A stretch of 64,000 nucleotides of DNA. It comes from Haemophilus parainfluenzae (lineage in GTDB: Bacteria > Pseudomonadota > Gammaproteobacteria > Enterobacterales > Pasteurellaceae). The position numbers were made by a program, and so were the translations under genes. The DNA lies in the NCBI RefSeq assembly GCF_900450995.1, contig NZ_UGHY01000002.1, positions 1,793,001 to 1,857,000 on the forward strand, read 5' to 3'. The stretch's first letter is position 1. Every line of letters starts with the position of its first letter. Shown piece by piece: positions 50,312 through 61,093 of the stretch. The notes under the pieces were generated by a model. It did no database searches. It worked only from the letters and a program-made list of their open reading frames with translations, and had not been told where the DNA came from.

Positions 50312-52456
50312 ATGAGCTACCAAGTTTTAGCCAGAAAATGGCGACCAAAAAACTTTTCTGAAGTAGTGGGGCAAAGCCATGTACTCACTGCTTTGGAAAA
50401 CGGTTTAAAAGAAAACCGTTTACATCATGCTTATTTATTTTCCGGCACTCGTGGCGTAGGTAAAACCTCCATTGCTCGTTTATTTGCGAAAGGGTTAAAT
50501 TGTGTAAACGGTATTACTGCCGATCCTTGTGGTGAATGTGAAAACTGCAAAGCGATCGAAGCGGGCAACTTTATTGATTTAATTGAAATCGATGCGGCTT
50601 CTCGTACCAAAGTAGAAGATACGCGTGAGCTATTAGACAATGTGCAATATAAGCCGGTAGTAGGGCATTATAAAGTCTATCTTATCGATGAAGTCCATAT
50701 GCTTTCCCGTCATTCTTTCAATGCGTTGTTAAAAACCTTGGAAGAACCACCTGAATATGTGAAATTCCTACTCGCTACAACGGATCCTCAAAAATTACCG
50801 ATTACGATTTTATCCCGTTGTATGCAATTTCATCTTAAAGCATTAGATGAACCGCAAATTTCAGCGCACCTTAATCGCGTGCTTACTGCCGAAAATATTC
50901 CTTTTGATGCGCCAGCACTAGATAAATTATCCAAAGCGGCACAGGGAAGTATTCGTGATAGCTTAAGTTTAACGGATCAAGCGATAGCCATGGGCAACGG
51001 TAAAGTTTCTACTGATGTGGTGAATACCATGCTTGGGCTGTTAGATGAAGATCAGCCAATTGAAATCATTTACGCCTTACATCAAGGTAACGGTGAGCGT
51101 TTAATGAAAACCATCCAAACGGTGGCAGAAAAAGCGGGCGATTGGGATGAGTTATTGGCAGAAACAGCAGAGAAATTACATCAAATTGCCTTAATGCAGT
51201 TGCTCGCTAAAAGTGCTACGGACGAAAACGATCATCTCGGTTTTCTGGCTAAACATATTTCACCGGAAGACGTACAATTCTTCTATCAAGTAATTGTATC
51301 AGGTCGAAAAGAATTGGCTTCCGCACCAAATCGTCGGATTGGTGCAGAAATGACGTTATTGAGGGCGTTGGCATTCCACCCAAAGTTCCTTACGGCAGCA
51401 CAAACGCCTAAACAAGGCGGGCTATCCCCTGAACAAAATACACTGAAAAGTGCAGTTGAAAATCAGCCTGTTTCTGGTTATGTGGATATGCCGGTGCTGT
51501 CGCAAAACATCAAAGCAAATTATTCTGCACAAGCGCAAAAGCCGATGGCTCAATCGGCGATTGTGCATTCTTCACCTTCTCAACCTGTTTCCACTCAAGC
51601 CACGTCTTCATTGAATTTAGCCAGTCTTGCGGCATTAGAAGCATTGAATCAATTAACGAAAATTGAGCAATCAGAGCGCCAACATCATCATGATGAACAG
51701 CAAGCCGCAGTGGAAGAAACCTTGCATCATCTCCAAGAGTTGGACGAGCAAAAAAATTCCCCAAAAATGACCGCACTTCCTGTGCGAGAGATGACACCAC
51801 CGAAAGCTACGCAAACGAAAGCCGCGGAACCAAATCCAATGACTCAACAAGCTGACGAGTTAAAGCAAAGTATTGAGACGGTTGAAAATACTATTGATGA
51901 CAATGCTGAAATGGATGCGGAAGAGCAAGAAATTCTGGATGCGGAAACCTATCGTTGGGAGTGGAGTAATCCGGATTTAGCCAAAGTAGATAGTGGTGTG
52001 CGCCCTTCTGATATTAAACAGGCAATGTTGAAAGATGTGACACCAGAATTGCGTGAGAAAATTATTCAAATTACGCAAAAACAAGATCCTTGGACGGATA
52101 TTGTCGAACGTTCTGGCGTGATTGGCTTTTCAAAAGAGTTAGCATTAAATTGCTTCATTAAGTCGCAAACAGAAGATGAAATTCAACTCGGACTTCATTC
52201 TGAAAAAGCGCATTTAAAACAAGATCGAAATATTAAAAATTTAGTAGAACATCTTGAACGTTTATATGAAAAACCAGTCAAATTGTCGATTTTTGTTGAA
52301 GATTCCGATGTTTTAACACCAATGGATTACCGTAAAAAAGTTTATCAAGACTTGCGTGAACAGGCACGTACGGATTTACAGCAAGATAAAAAACTGCTTT
52401 TATTACAAAAAGAGTTTGATGCGAAGTTGGATGTCGAAAGCATTCGACCAGTCTAA
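50312..52456 (+). CDS. dnaX: DNA polymerase III subunit tau/gamma
   Basis: 714 residues. The clamp-loader ATPase and polymerase organiser. The AAA+ N-terminal part has Walker A GTRGVGKTSIA (about residues 45-55), a zinc-binding cluster (NCVNGITADPCGECENC), Walker B VYLIDEVHML and the SRC sensor motif ILSRCMQFH. A Pro/Gln/Ser-rich linker spans about 360-560, then the tau C-terminal domains that bind DnaB and polymerase alpha. A seven-A run at 51750-51756 is a candidate slip site that would yield a gamma-like form of about 480 residues (see findings). Confidence 0.96.
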   Translation: MSYQVLARKWRPKNFSEVVGQSHVLTALENGLKENRLHHAYLFSGTRGVGKTSIARLFAKGLNCVNGITADPCGECENCKAIEAGNFIDLIEIDAASRTKVEDTRELLDNVQYKPVVGHYKVYLIDEVHMLSRHSFNALLKTLEEPPEYVKFLLATTDPQKLPITILSRCMQFHLKALDEPQISAHLNRVLTAENIPFDAPALDKLSKAAQGSIRDSLSLTDQAIAMGNGKVSTDVVNTMLGLLDEDQPIEIIYALHQGNGERLMKTIQTVAEKAGDWDELLAETAEKLHQIALMQLLAKSATDENDHLGFLAKHISPEDVQFFYQVIVSGRKELASAPNRRIGAEMTLLRALAFHPKFLTAAQTPKQGGLSPEQNTLKSAVENQPVSGYVDMPVLSQNIKANYSAQAQKPMAQSAIVHSSPSQPVSTQATSSLNLASLAALEALNQLTKIEQSERQHHHDEQQAAVEETLHHLQELDEQKNSPKMTALPVREMTPPKATQTKAAEPNPMTQQADELKQSIETVENTIDDNAEMDAEEQEILDAETYRWEWSNPDLAKVDSGVRPSDIKQAMLKDVTPELREKIIQITQKQDPWTDIVERSGVIGFSKELALNCFIKSQTEDEIQLGLHSEKAHLKQDRNIKNLVEHLERLYEKPVKLSIFVEDSDVLTPMDYRKKVYQDLREQARTDLQQDKKLLLLQKEFDAKLDVESIRPV

Positions 52457-52496
52457 AACTCATTTCTCTAAATTTTAACTTTATAAAGGAAAGAAT

Positions 52497-53345
52497 ATGG
52501 CGTTTAGCTCTCTTTTTACCCTTATTGATGACATTGCATCGATTCTTGATGATGTCGCCTTGATGACCAAAATGGCAGCCAAGAAAACCGTTGGCGTGGT
52601 AGGCGATGACTTAGCGTTAAATGCTAACCAAGTAACGGGTGCATCTTCCGATCGTGAATTACCCATTGTTTGGGCAGTCACCAAAGGATCGTTAGTCAAT
52701 AAAGCCATTTTAATTCCAATTGCTTTACTGCTTTCTGCGTTTTTACCTTGGTTAATTGTGCCACTTCTGATGATTGGTGGGGCGTATTTGTGTTTTGAAG
52801 GTGTAGAGAAAATTTTACATAAATTTATTGCTCATGAAGAGCATGAAGAAAAAACAACCTTTAATGAAGCCGCTAAAATTAAAGGGGCAATTCGTACCGA
52901 TTTTATTCTTTCTGCTGAAATTATCATTATTGCATTAGGTGAATTAACTGAAGCGAGCTTGCTGACACGCATTATTTCCCTTTCGGTAGTGGGTATCGGG
53001 ATTACTATTTTTGTTTATGGCTTAGTAGCATTAATTGTTAGAGCGGATGATTTCGGTTTATACCTTATCAAAAAAGGTGGTGTGGCGAAGTCAATCGGGA
53101 ACGCAATTTTAGTGATTATGCCTAAATTTATGCGTTCACTTAGTTTTATCGGTACGCTTGCGATGTTCTTAGTGGGTGGTGGTATTTTCGTACATAATGT
53201 CGATTTCATTCATCATTTGCTCGCTGATTATCAATTAGCAGATGGCTTATTAGGTAATGTGGCGACATTAGTCGTGGGGGTGATTGTTGGCGCAATTGCT
53301 TGTGCGATTGTATTACCCGCGATGAAATTATTCAGCAAACACTAA
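52497..53345 (+). CDS. DUF808 inner-membrane protein (YedI type)
   Basis: 282 residues. The DUF808 start AFSSLFTLIDDIASILDDVA is clear, followed by KKTVGVVGDDLALNANQV and about six hydrophobic helices (ILIPIALLLSAFLPWLIVPL; FIGTLAMFLVGGGIF; ATLVVGVIVGAIACAIV). E. coli YedI has no assigned function. It follows dnaX after 40 bp and has a good AAGGAAAG ribosome site. Confidence 0.88.
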   Translation: MAFSSLFTLIDDIASILDDVALMTKMAAKKTVGVVGDDLALNANQVTGASSDRELPIVWAVTKGSLVNKAILIPIALLLSAFLPWLIVPLLMIGGAYLCFEGVEKILHKFIAHEEHEEKTTFNEAAKIKGAIRTDFILSAEIIIIALGELTEASLLTRIISLSVVGIGITIFVYGLVALIVRADDFGLYLIKKGGVAKSIGNAILVIMPKFMRSLSFIGTLAMFLVGGGIFVHNVDFIHHLLADYQLADGLLGNVATLVVGVIVGAIACAIVLPAMKLFSKH

Positions 53346-53358
53346 AAACAAGATAAAA

Positions 53359-53398
53359 AATAACCGCACTTTGATGTTTTTCAGAGTGCGGTTTTTTT
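53359..53398 (+). terminator. USS-dyad terminator between the DUF808 gene and proA (opposite core polarity)
   Basis: ATAACCGCACTTTGA, loop, TCAGAGTGCGGTTTTTTTAT. Here the core order is ACCGCAC first and GTGCGGT second, the reverse polarity of the IS-occupied pairs. T/A tracts on both sides suit the two convergent genes. No IS is present. Confidence 0.8.
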
Positions 53399-53412
53399 AT
53401 GGATGAAACAGA

Positions 53413-54666
53413 TTATTGGCGAGAAGTATAATCGCCGACACAAACCCATTTATAACTGGTTAAGGCTTCTAATCCCATAGGGCCGCGAGCGTGAAGTTTT
53501 TGAGTACTTACCGCCACTTCTGCACCTAAACCAAATTGTCCTCCATCGGTAAATCGGGTACTTGCATTCACATACACGGCTGCTGCATCCACTTGATTGA
53601 TAAATTGTGTGGCTAGTCGTTGATTTTCCGTTAAGATACTTTCCGAATGTTGTGTGCCATATTCACGGATGTGAGCAATTGCCGCATCCATATCTTCAAC
53701 CACCACAACATTGAGATTGAGTGAACCCCATTCTTGGCGTAGTGCTTGTTCAGTCACTTCTTGCACATCAACATTTACAGCTTGAAGAATCGAAAGTGCG
53801 GTCGATTTTGCATGGAATTTTACTTTTTTCTCGGCTAAATATTTCGCGAGTTTTGGTAGGAAAGCATCAGCAATCGAGCGCTGAACTAAAAGTGTTTCTA
53901 GCGTATTACATGTACTCGGACGTTGGCATTTTGCATTGGCAATCACCGCAAGGGCTTTTTCTTGGTCAGCGCTTTCTTCCACAAAAAGATGGCAAACACC
54001 TACACCACCGACAATCACGGGAATAGTAGAATGTTGTTTACAAAGCTCATGTAAACCAGCACCACCACGAGGAATAATCATATCCACATAGCGATCCAAT
54101 TTAAGTAGTTGCATCACAAGTTCACGATTCGGATCTGTAATGGCTTGGACTGCATGGCGTGGTAATCCTGCTTGTTCAAGGGCATTTTGTACCACTTCTA
54201 CTAAAATTTGGTTGGAATGTTGTGTTTCTTTTCCACCACGCAAAATCACGGCATTGCCCGTTTTTAAGCAAAGGCTTGCCACATCAATGGTCACATTAGG
54301 ACGTGCTTCGTAAATAGTGCCAATCACGCCAAGCGGAGTGCGAACTCGTTCGATCTTTAATCCGCTATCTAATGTACCGCCATCAATAATTTTGCCCACA
54401 GGATCGGCAAGAGAAATCACATGGCGAACATCATTCGCAATGCCTTTTAGGCGATCTTCGGTTAATAAGAGGCGATCAATTAAGGCTTCAGATAAACCAC
54501 TTTGTTTCGCAATTTCAATATCTTTTTGGTTTGCGGCTAGAATACGGTCAGCTTGTTGTTCTAATTGTTCCGCAATGATACTGAGTGCATGATTTTTTTC
54601 AGTGGTGTTTAACTGCGCTAAAATAAAGGCTGCATCTTTAGCCTGTTTACCCATTTGTTCTAACAT
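53413..54666 (-). CDS. proA: Gamma-glutamyl phosphate reductase
   Basis: 417 residues. The second proline-synthesis step, reducing gamma-glutamyl phosphate with NADPH. An aldehyde dehydrogenase fold, with the nucleophile Cys in [13 protein letters not shown], cofactor segments [15 protein letters not shown] and [16 protein letters not shown], and the C-terminal [21 protein letters not shown] pattern (quoted in part because of length). Length equals E. coli ProA (417). No proB is adjacent. Confidence 0.97.
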   Translation of the reverse strand: MLEQMGKQAKDAAFILAQLNTTEKNHALSIIAEQLEQQADRILAANQKDIEIAKQSGLSEALIDRLLLTEDRLKGIANDVRHVISLADPVGKIIDGGTLDSGLKIERVRTPLGVIGTIYEARPNVTIDVASLCLKTGNAVILRGGKETQHSNQILVEVVQNALEQAGLPRHAVQAITDPNRELVMQLLKLDRYVDMIIPRGGAGLHELCKQHSTIPVIVGGVGVCHLFVEESADQEKALAVIANAKCQRPSTCNTLETLLVQRSIADAFLPKLAKYLAEKKVKFHAKSTALSILQAVNVDVQEVTEQALRQEWGSLNLNVVVVEDMDAAIAHIREYGTQHSESILTENQRLATQFINQVDAAAVYVNASTRFTDGGQFGLGAEVAVSTQKLHARGPMGLEALTSYKWVCVGDYTSRQ

Positions 54667-54873
54667 ATCGAATCCCTTGTTATTGCAACAAAAATATGGT
54701 GTAGCTTATCGTAAAAATGCTAAAGGTGAAATGATTAAAATTAAGGATTTTGTGAATTATGAGTAATGATTTATCATCTAGTCAGTTTATATCCAGTAAG
54801 TAGGGTGCGATTTGAGAATTTATAAACCCTAGGTAAGTCTTAATATTTCTTAAACAATAAAATAAAGGTTTGT

Positions 54874-55257
54874 ATGACATTATTTGAAGAGTGTGTAGAA
54901 GCTCTTTCAGACGATTTTAGCCTCTTATCAGAGGAAAAAGAGAAAGAGGTTCTAAATATTTTTTATAAATATCCATTTGAGTATGGAAATATAAATAAAT
55001 TAAAGGAAGGTATTGTTAGTTTAGAATTTGATAAATTGATTAAATTGGTTGAAGAAAAAGTAAAATCTTCAGAAGTTTATGTTTTAGCCGATATAAATGT
55101 AGTACCTATTTTTAAAACTAATCTATTCTTAGCTTTAGAAAAAATAGATGATATATCTGCATTATCAACAAAAGTGTTTTTGCTTGGGGATGGTTATTTG
55201 GCTCAAATAGTGTCCCGAAAAACTCCATTAGATATTGTAGCCTTGAATTCTGAGTAG
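54874..55257 (+). CDS. Small acidic AT-rich orphan protein, unknown
   Basis: 127 residues with no motif I recognise. It is acidic, single-domain and cytosolic, with alternating helices and strands (ECVEALSDDFSLLSEEKEKE; VYVLADINVVPIFKT; STKVFLLGDGYLAQIV). It uses AT-rich codons (AAA, ATA, TTA) more than its neighbours and no USS core was seen in it. Such features are common in horizontally gained genes, for example immunity proteins of contact-dependent or polymorphic toxin systems, but no toxin gene is adjacent. About 207 bp of AT-rich sequence precede it and 162 bp follow. The start has AAAGGT upstream. Function unknown. Confidence 0.6.
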   Translation: MTLFEECVEALSDDFSLLSEEKEKEVLNIFYKYPFEYGNINKLKEGIVSLEFDKLIKLVEEKVKSSEVYVLADINVVPIFKTNLFLALEKIDDISALSTKVFLLGDGYLAQIVSRKTPLDIVALNSE

Positions 55258-55419
55258 TTAGCGAGTCGTTTAGCATTTGAGCGGTATACAATCTAAAGTG
55301 CTAGAACATAAAATGAGTTTGATTTTTAAGAAATTTTAAAAATTTTTTAAATAGTTTTATCTTATGACTCCATCATGCAATCTCTTTAATCAGAGAAAGC
55401 TAAACATACAGCTTATCAA

Positions 55420-56082
55420 TTATTTTGTTTTCTTCGGTAATTTATCATTTGTTTCATCTTCTTGCTCTTGGAAATCGAAAACGGGTAGTCCCCAACCAAA
55501 TCGAACAGCAAGTAAACGCAGTGCAAAACCGCTGAATAAAGTCAGTAAAATCGTAAATGTATGATCTAATTGAATATGTTGTAATGCCATATACATCACA
55601 GCAGAGAAGAATGATACACTGGCGTAAAGTTCTTTTTGGAATACAAGGGGAATGCGGTTACAAAGTAAATCACGCAACACACCACCAAATGCTCCCGTCA
55701 CCGTTGCTGCAATCGATGTAATGGTAAAACCATAACCCATATCAATCGCAATCTGCGCACCGATAATGGAATACACGATTAATCCTAAAGCATCTAATAC
55801 CAAGAAAATGGTGCGGAAGTAGCGCATAAAATGTTTGATGAACGGCGCAATAAAAACCGTTAATACTGCCGCACCAGCTACCATGATGAAATATTCAGGA
55901 TGTTTAACCCAGCCAACAGGGTAGTGCCCTAATAATACATCGCGTACTGTACCACCGCCAATCGCCGTTACACAGGCGATAATAATTACCCCGAAAATAT
56001 CCATTTTTTCTCGTCCAGCGGCTAATGCGCCGGTAATTCCTTCGGCGGTAATTCCAATAATATAAAGTACGCTTAATAGCAT
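55420..56082 (-). CDS. TRIC-type (UPF0126/YicG) inner-membrane channel-like protein
   Basis: 220 residues with about seven hydrophobic helices in two glycine-rich repeats, [18 protein letters not shown] (about residues 42-59) and [18 protein letters not shown] (about 132-149), both with the G-x-x-RD motif typical of the family. Prokaryotic TRIC homologues form cation channels; E. coli YicG has also been linked to amino acid uptake. The tail is charged and cytosolic. Its start lies 133 bp from the divergent membrane-protein gene. Confidence 0.88.
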   Translation of the reverse strand: MLLSVLYIIGITAEGITGALAAGREKMDIFGVIIIACVTAIGGGTVRDVLLGHYPVGWVKHPEYFIMVAGAAVLTVFIAPFIKHFMRYFRTIFLVLDALGLIVYSIIGAQIAIDMGYGFTITSIAATVTGAFGGVLRDLLCNRIPLVFQKELYASVSFFSAVMYMALQHIQLDHTFTILLTLFSGFALRLLAVRFGWGLPVFDFQEQEDETNDKLPKKTK

Positions 56083-56214
56083 TTTTTGTGGTTCCTAAAG
56101 TGCGGTTATTATTTTGCTTATTTTAAAAGGGAATGAGGCAAAATGCACGAAAGCCATTAAAAAAAGCCGTAAATTTTGGCATAATGACGCCTTCTTTTTC
56201 TAATCGAGAATTTT

Positions 56215-57015
56215 ATGTCAGAAGAACAATCCAAACCCTTGGCCGCATTTCTTGCGATATTGCCAATTGGGTTGCTATTAATGGTCGATTTTTTTATAGA
56301 ATCTTTGCAACTTGCTGAAAAATTGATTCCTCATTTAGCCTTTGGCGTGCTGATTGCCCAATTGCTTTGTTTAGTTGCCTTTATTAAAGGGGAAATTTGC
56401 CCAGGGCAGCGCGGACGTTTAATTAAAGCAAATGTATGTTTTGCGCTTTATTGGTTCGTTTGGCTTGGGATGAGCTTAGCCTCACCACATCATTACGTGA
56501 TGACTGATATTGTCATCTTATGCGGGTTATCTGCCGTATATGCAGTGTGGAAACAACCTAAAGATGAAGTCGCTCGCTGTGGTTTTCTCTTAATGGCATC
56601 TTTGGTGAGTGGATTGGGTGTCATTGCCTATTTGATGATTTTCTTCGGCAATCCAACACCGAATTTCGTGCAATATAACCCACTGGCACAAGCTTTAATG
56701 GGCGTATTGTTAGCGAATTTATGTTTGTCTGTTTCTCGTAATCGTCTGCAAGGTTTCATTGCATTACTACCATTATTGATGATTTTACTGCTTGCGCTTA
56801 ATGCGTTGGCAGTACTGATTTTTATTATTTATCAAGGCACAAGTGCGGTCGTTTTTTCGAACGTTTTCGCATACGGCATTTATTTTCTGCTTCACTTAGT
56901 TATAGCGGGTGTATTGCTCTTACACAGTGTAAATAAATGGAAACTCAGCTATAACAGCCTACTCATCTTATTCTTTATGGCTAGTAGCTTGCCAGTCTGG
57001 GCGATGTTTATTTAA
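56215..57015 (+). CDS. Polytopic inner-membrane protein, unknown
   Basis: 266 residues with about eight hydrophobic helices (AAFLAILPIGLLLMVDFFI; LLPLLMILLLALNALAVL; FLLHLVIAGVLLLHSV; and others) and no soluble domain. I do not recognise a family. It overlaps the following EamA-type gene by one base (stop TAA and start ATG share an A), so the two are translationally coupled and may work together in transport. It has one USS core inside (about 56841-56849). Confidence 0.7.
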   Translation: MSEEQSKPLAAFLAILPIGLLLMVDFFIESLQLAEKLIPHLAFGVLIAQLLCLVAFIKGEICPGQRGRLIKANVCFALYWFVWLGMSLASPHHYVMTDIVILCGLSAVYAVWKQPKDEVARCGFLLMASLVSGLGVIAYLMIFFGNPTPNFVQYNPLAQALMGVLLANLCLSVSRNRLQGFIALLPLLMILLLALNALAVLIFIIYQGTSAVVFSNVFAYGIYFLLHLVIAGVLLLHSVNKWKLSYNSLLILFFMASSLPVWAMFI

Positions 57016-57893
57016 TGGATAAAGTAAAATCTTACGCTGCCCCGATGTTAGTCGTGGGCTGCGTGCTATTCGGTTTAGGAAGCCTGATTGTGAAATTTGT
57101 GCCAGTAGGTGGTTATGCCATTGCATTTTGGCGCTTACTCATTGCTTCTTTTATTTTCTGGTTTGTAATGAAATTAAAAAGACAGCGTTTTCCGAAAAGC
57201 CGTAAAGCGATGATGTATGCCGTATTAGCCGGAATTTTTTTAGCTTTTGATTTATCTTTTTGGCATGAAAGTGTATATTCGGTAGGGCCTGGTATTTCAA
57301 CGTTGCTGAATAGCTTACAGATTTTCTTCTTGGCGGCAATTGGGTATTTATTCTTTGGCGAACGTCAAAGCAAACTACAAATGTTAAGTCTATTTTTAGC
57401 GGTTGTGGGTGTTGTCTTAATCACAGGGGAAGAACTACAACATAATTTTGAAGGGATGTACGGCATTATCATTGGGCTCATTTCTGCAGGCATGCTTGCG
57501 GCCTCAATGGTTATGATTAAAAAAGTGCACGGAGAAGAACCCACCGCTTTATTTCCATTAATGTTTATTCTGAGCCTGAGTGGTGCTTTCGTCTTAATTA
57601 TTCCTTCGCTAATTTTTAATCCTGATAATCTTTATCCTACGACTTTCACCGATTGGGGATTGGTCTTCATTTATGGCGCGGTGATGCAATGTGTCGCCTG
57701 GGGCATGATTGCTTATACAATCCCTTATTTATCGTTAGGCTTAACCGGTTTATTGCTTCTTTCTGAACCAGTGGTGGCGCTCGTGATTGATTATTTTGGC
57801 TTGGATAAGCCCATCAATCATTGGCAATGGGCGGGTGCGGTGCTGACATTAGTCGCAATTTATCTTGGCTCTCAAAAAAGCAAAACCTCTTAA
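57015..57893 (+). CDS. EamA/DMT-family transporter
   Basis: 292 residues with ten predicted helices in two EamA repeats, each with the conserved small-residue pattern (GYAIAFWRLLIASFIFWFV near residue 35; LLLLSEPVVALVIDYFGLD near 245). Members of the drug/metabolite transporter superfamily export amino acids or metabolites; substrate cannot be told by eye. Coupled to the preceding gene. Its transcript should have ended in the USS dyad now split by IS copy 3. Confidence 0.88.
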   Translation: MDKVKSYAAPMLVVGCVLFGLGSLIVKFVPVGGYAIAFWRLLIASFIFWFVMKLKRQRFPKSRKAMMYAVLAGIFLAFDLSFWHESVYSVGPGISTLLNSLQIFFLAAIGYLFFGERQSKLQMLSLFLAVVGVVLITGEELQHNFEGMYGIIIGLISAGMLAASMVMIKKVHGEEPTALFPLMFILSLSGAFVLIIPSLIFNPDNLYPTTFTDWGLVFIYGAVMQCVAWGMIAYTIPYLSLGLTGLLLLSEPVVALVIDYFGLDKPINHWQWAGAVLTLVAIYLGSQKSKTS

Positions 57894-57972
57894 AACAAAA
57901 AAGTGCGGTAAATTTGATCTGCACCCCAAAAGTTGGACTCAACAAACCAACAATTGAGGTGCAGATTTTTTT

Positions 57973-58326
57973 ATGGGTAAACACTACACAATCGAATTTA
58001 AATTACAGGTTATTCAACCTATTTTGAATGAGAAAATGAGTATTAGAGAAGCCGCGCGTTTTTACAATATTCCCTCCAACACCCTAGTCGGGACATGGTT
58101 GAAACGGTTTGAAAAAAGTGGCATAAAAGGACTGATTCCCCGTAAACCATCAGGACGACCACCAATGAAACCCAAATATGCCAGAATGCCACCGCCACCC
58201 AAAACTGAAGAAGACCGTTTACGCCTGAGAATTTTACAGCTTGAAGCGGAGGTAGCCTACCTAAAGGAGTTGAGAAGGCTCAGGCTTCAGGACGAAGCCG
58301 AGCAACGGAAATTATCCAAAGGTTAA
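57973..58326 (+). CDS. IS orfA, helix-turn-helix protein (copy 3)
   Basis: 117 residues, the same protein sequence as copy 2 and different from copy 4 at six sites. The -1 overlap with the orfB frame (from 58245) contains an A-AAG motif at 58263-58266, a possible programmed slip site. Confidence 0.9.
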   Translation: MGKHYTIEFKLQVIQPILNEKMSIREAARFYNIPSNTLVGTWLKRFEKSGIKGLIPRKPSGRPPMKPKYARMPPPPKTEEDRLRLRILQLEAEVAYLKELRRLRLQDEAEQRKLSKG

Positions 58327-59132
58327 GAACACGTTATCCGTTAAAATGGCTTTTAGGCTTTGCACAGTTAGCGCGTAGTACGTTTTTTGCGAAACGTCAG
58401 ATTAAACCGGATAAGGATGAGCCGCTGAAAAAGGCCATTAAACGCATCAAAGCCAATCATCCTGATTATGGCTACCGACGTGTTCATGCCAGCTTGCCAG
58501 GCGTGAATCATAAAAAAGTTCAACGTTTAATGCAGACACTTGGGCTTCAAGTGCGGTCAAGAAAAAGCAAGAAATTTACGACCTATCGTGGCACGATAGG
58601 GGTGATTGCCCCAAATCATATTGAACGTAATTTTAGCGCAACAGCCCCGAAACAAAAATGGGTGACCGATATCACCGAGTTTAAGGCGAAAGATGGGAGT
58701 AAAGTCTATTTATCCCCAATTTTAGACTTATTTAACAATGAGATAGTCTCCTATAATCTCAGCTATTCCCCAAACTGGGCGCAAGTAGAGGACATGTTAA
58801 TGCAAGCTGTCAAAGGATTAAATAAAGCTTGTGGTGTCATTTTGCATTCAGACCAGGGATGGCAATATCAAATGGTAGCTTATCGTTGAATCTTGGCTGA
58901 ATATGGCATTATTCAAAGTATGTCAAGAAAAGGGAATTGCTTGGACAATGCCGCGATGGAAAGTTTCTTTGGGCGATTAAAAACGGAATGTTTTTATGGT
59001 CGAGAATTTAAAACAAAAGAAGAGATAGTTGATGCTGTCAGAGATTATTTGGATTACTATAATCATCGACGGATTCAACTAAAATTAAAAGGACTGAGTC
59101 CGATACAATATCGAAAACAATCCTTTAAATAA
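58245..59132 (+). pseudogene. IS orfB transposase with internal stop (copy 3)
   Basis: In-frame TGA at 58887-58889 replaces the CGA of VAYRRILAE (copies 1 and 2) and separates the second catalytic Asp from the Glu, so a full transposase cannot be made. The same change is present in copy 4. The orfB frame is otherwise open. Confidence 0.93.
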
Positions 59133-59190
59133 CAGTCTAACTTTTGGGGTCAGATCAATTTCACCGCACTTTGTCTTTACATTAAACCAA

Positions 59191-59409
59191 TTACTCAGCT
59201 GCTTTCTTTTTCAAGTATTGATAGAGCTCGTCTTTAATCCGTAATTTTTCTTTTTTCAAGTTCTCAATTTCCGTATGAGTTGCGAGTTCTATGTTATCAA
59301 TCTTATTTTTGATCTCTTGGTCTAATGTATTGTGCTTTTCAAACAAGCGATCAAAATAAGCATCTTTGTTTTTAAGCTTAGTGATTAAATCGCGAAATTC
59401 AGGAAACAT
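59191..59409 (-). CDS. Small DUF465 coiled-coil protein (YdcH type)
   Basis: 72 residues, almost all helix and highly charged. It begins with the family pattern MFPEFRDLITKLKNKDAYFDRLFEKHNTLD and ends with a helical segment EIENLKKEKLRIKDELYQYL (quoted partly; the DUF465 hallmark is LKxKDxxFxxLFxxHNxLDxEI). Function unknown; E. coli YdcH is the nearest relative. It faces IS copy 3, whose target dyad probably served as its terminator, and is divergent from serS. Confidence 0.88.
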   Translation of the reverse strand: MFPEFRDLITKLKNKDAYFDRLFEKHNTLDQEIKNKIDNIELATHTEIENLKKEKLRIKDELYQYLKKKAAE

Positions 59410-59638
59410 AGGTTACTCCTCTTGGTTAACGTTCATTTTCATTATAGAACTTTTTTTTGCTGTTTCTAGTGTCTCATTCTCAGAATTTGACAGAGATCAC
59501 AAAATTAAATCATGGCTAAGGGCGGTCATAAAATTAGATGTTTTTGACGAGATTAATAAAAGAAAAATCAGGGTTTTAACTGGTTTATTTGCTCAAAGCA
59601 CGCTAGAATAAAGGTATCTGTTTTATAATGAAAAATAG

Positions 59639-60936
<1,298 letters not shown>

Positions 60937-60957
60937 TCAAAAATATATTAATTCAAT

Positions 60958-60988
60958 TTAGGGCTAATTTTTATTAGCCCTTTCTTTC
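60958..60988 (+). terminator. Intrinsic terminator after serS
   Basis: AGGGCTAAT and ATTAGCCCT pair around TTTT, followed by TTCTTTC, 23 bp after the restored serS stop. Confidence 0.85.
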
Positions 60989-61093
60989 ATTTAGAGAAAT
61001 GAGATTTTTATTCTAGTCTTTGAGATAAATCCACATCAATACTCATGCGTTTAGAGGTAATCTTATAAGGTATCAATTTTTAGGAGAATAATA

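Larger units (their letters stand above)
57915..59157 (+). mobile_element. IS3-family (IS150-like) insertion sequence, copy 3, 1243 bp
   Basis: Same element, plus orientation. Target duplication ATT (57912-57914 and 59158-59160), different from the other copies and so a convincing mark of its own insertion. Flanking cores are AAGTGCGGT at 57901-57909 and ACCGCACTT at 59163-59171; the empty site had spacer AAATTTC (7 nt). orfB has an internal TGA. One T is missing near the right end compared with copies 2 and 4. Confidence 0.95.

Noticed and set aside
56133..56318. Short rightward open frame before the unknown membrane protein
   Set aside because: Overlaps the start of the clear 266-residue membrane protein gene in another frame.
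59366..59611. Rightward open frame upstream of serS
   Set aside because: It overlaps ydcH antisense and covers the serS promoter region; no ribosome site and no family resemblance.
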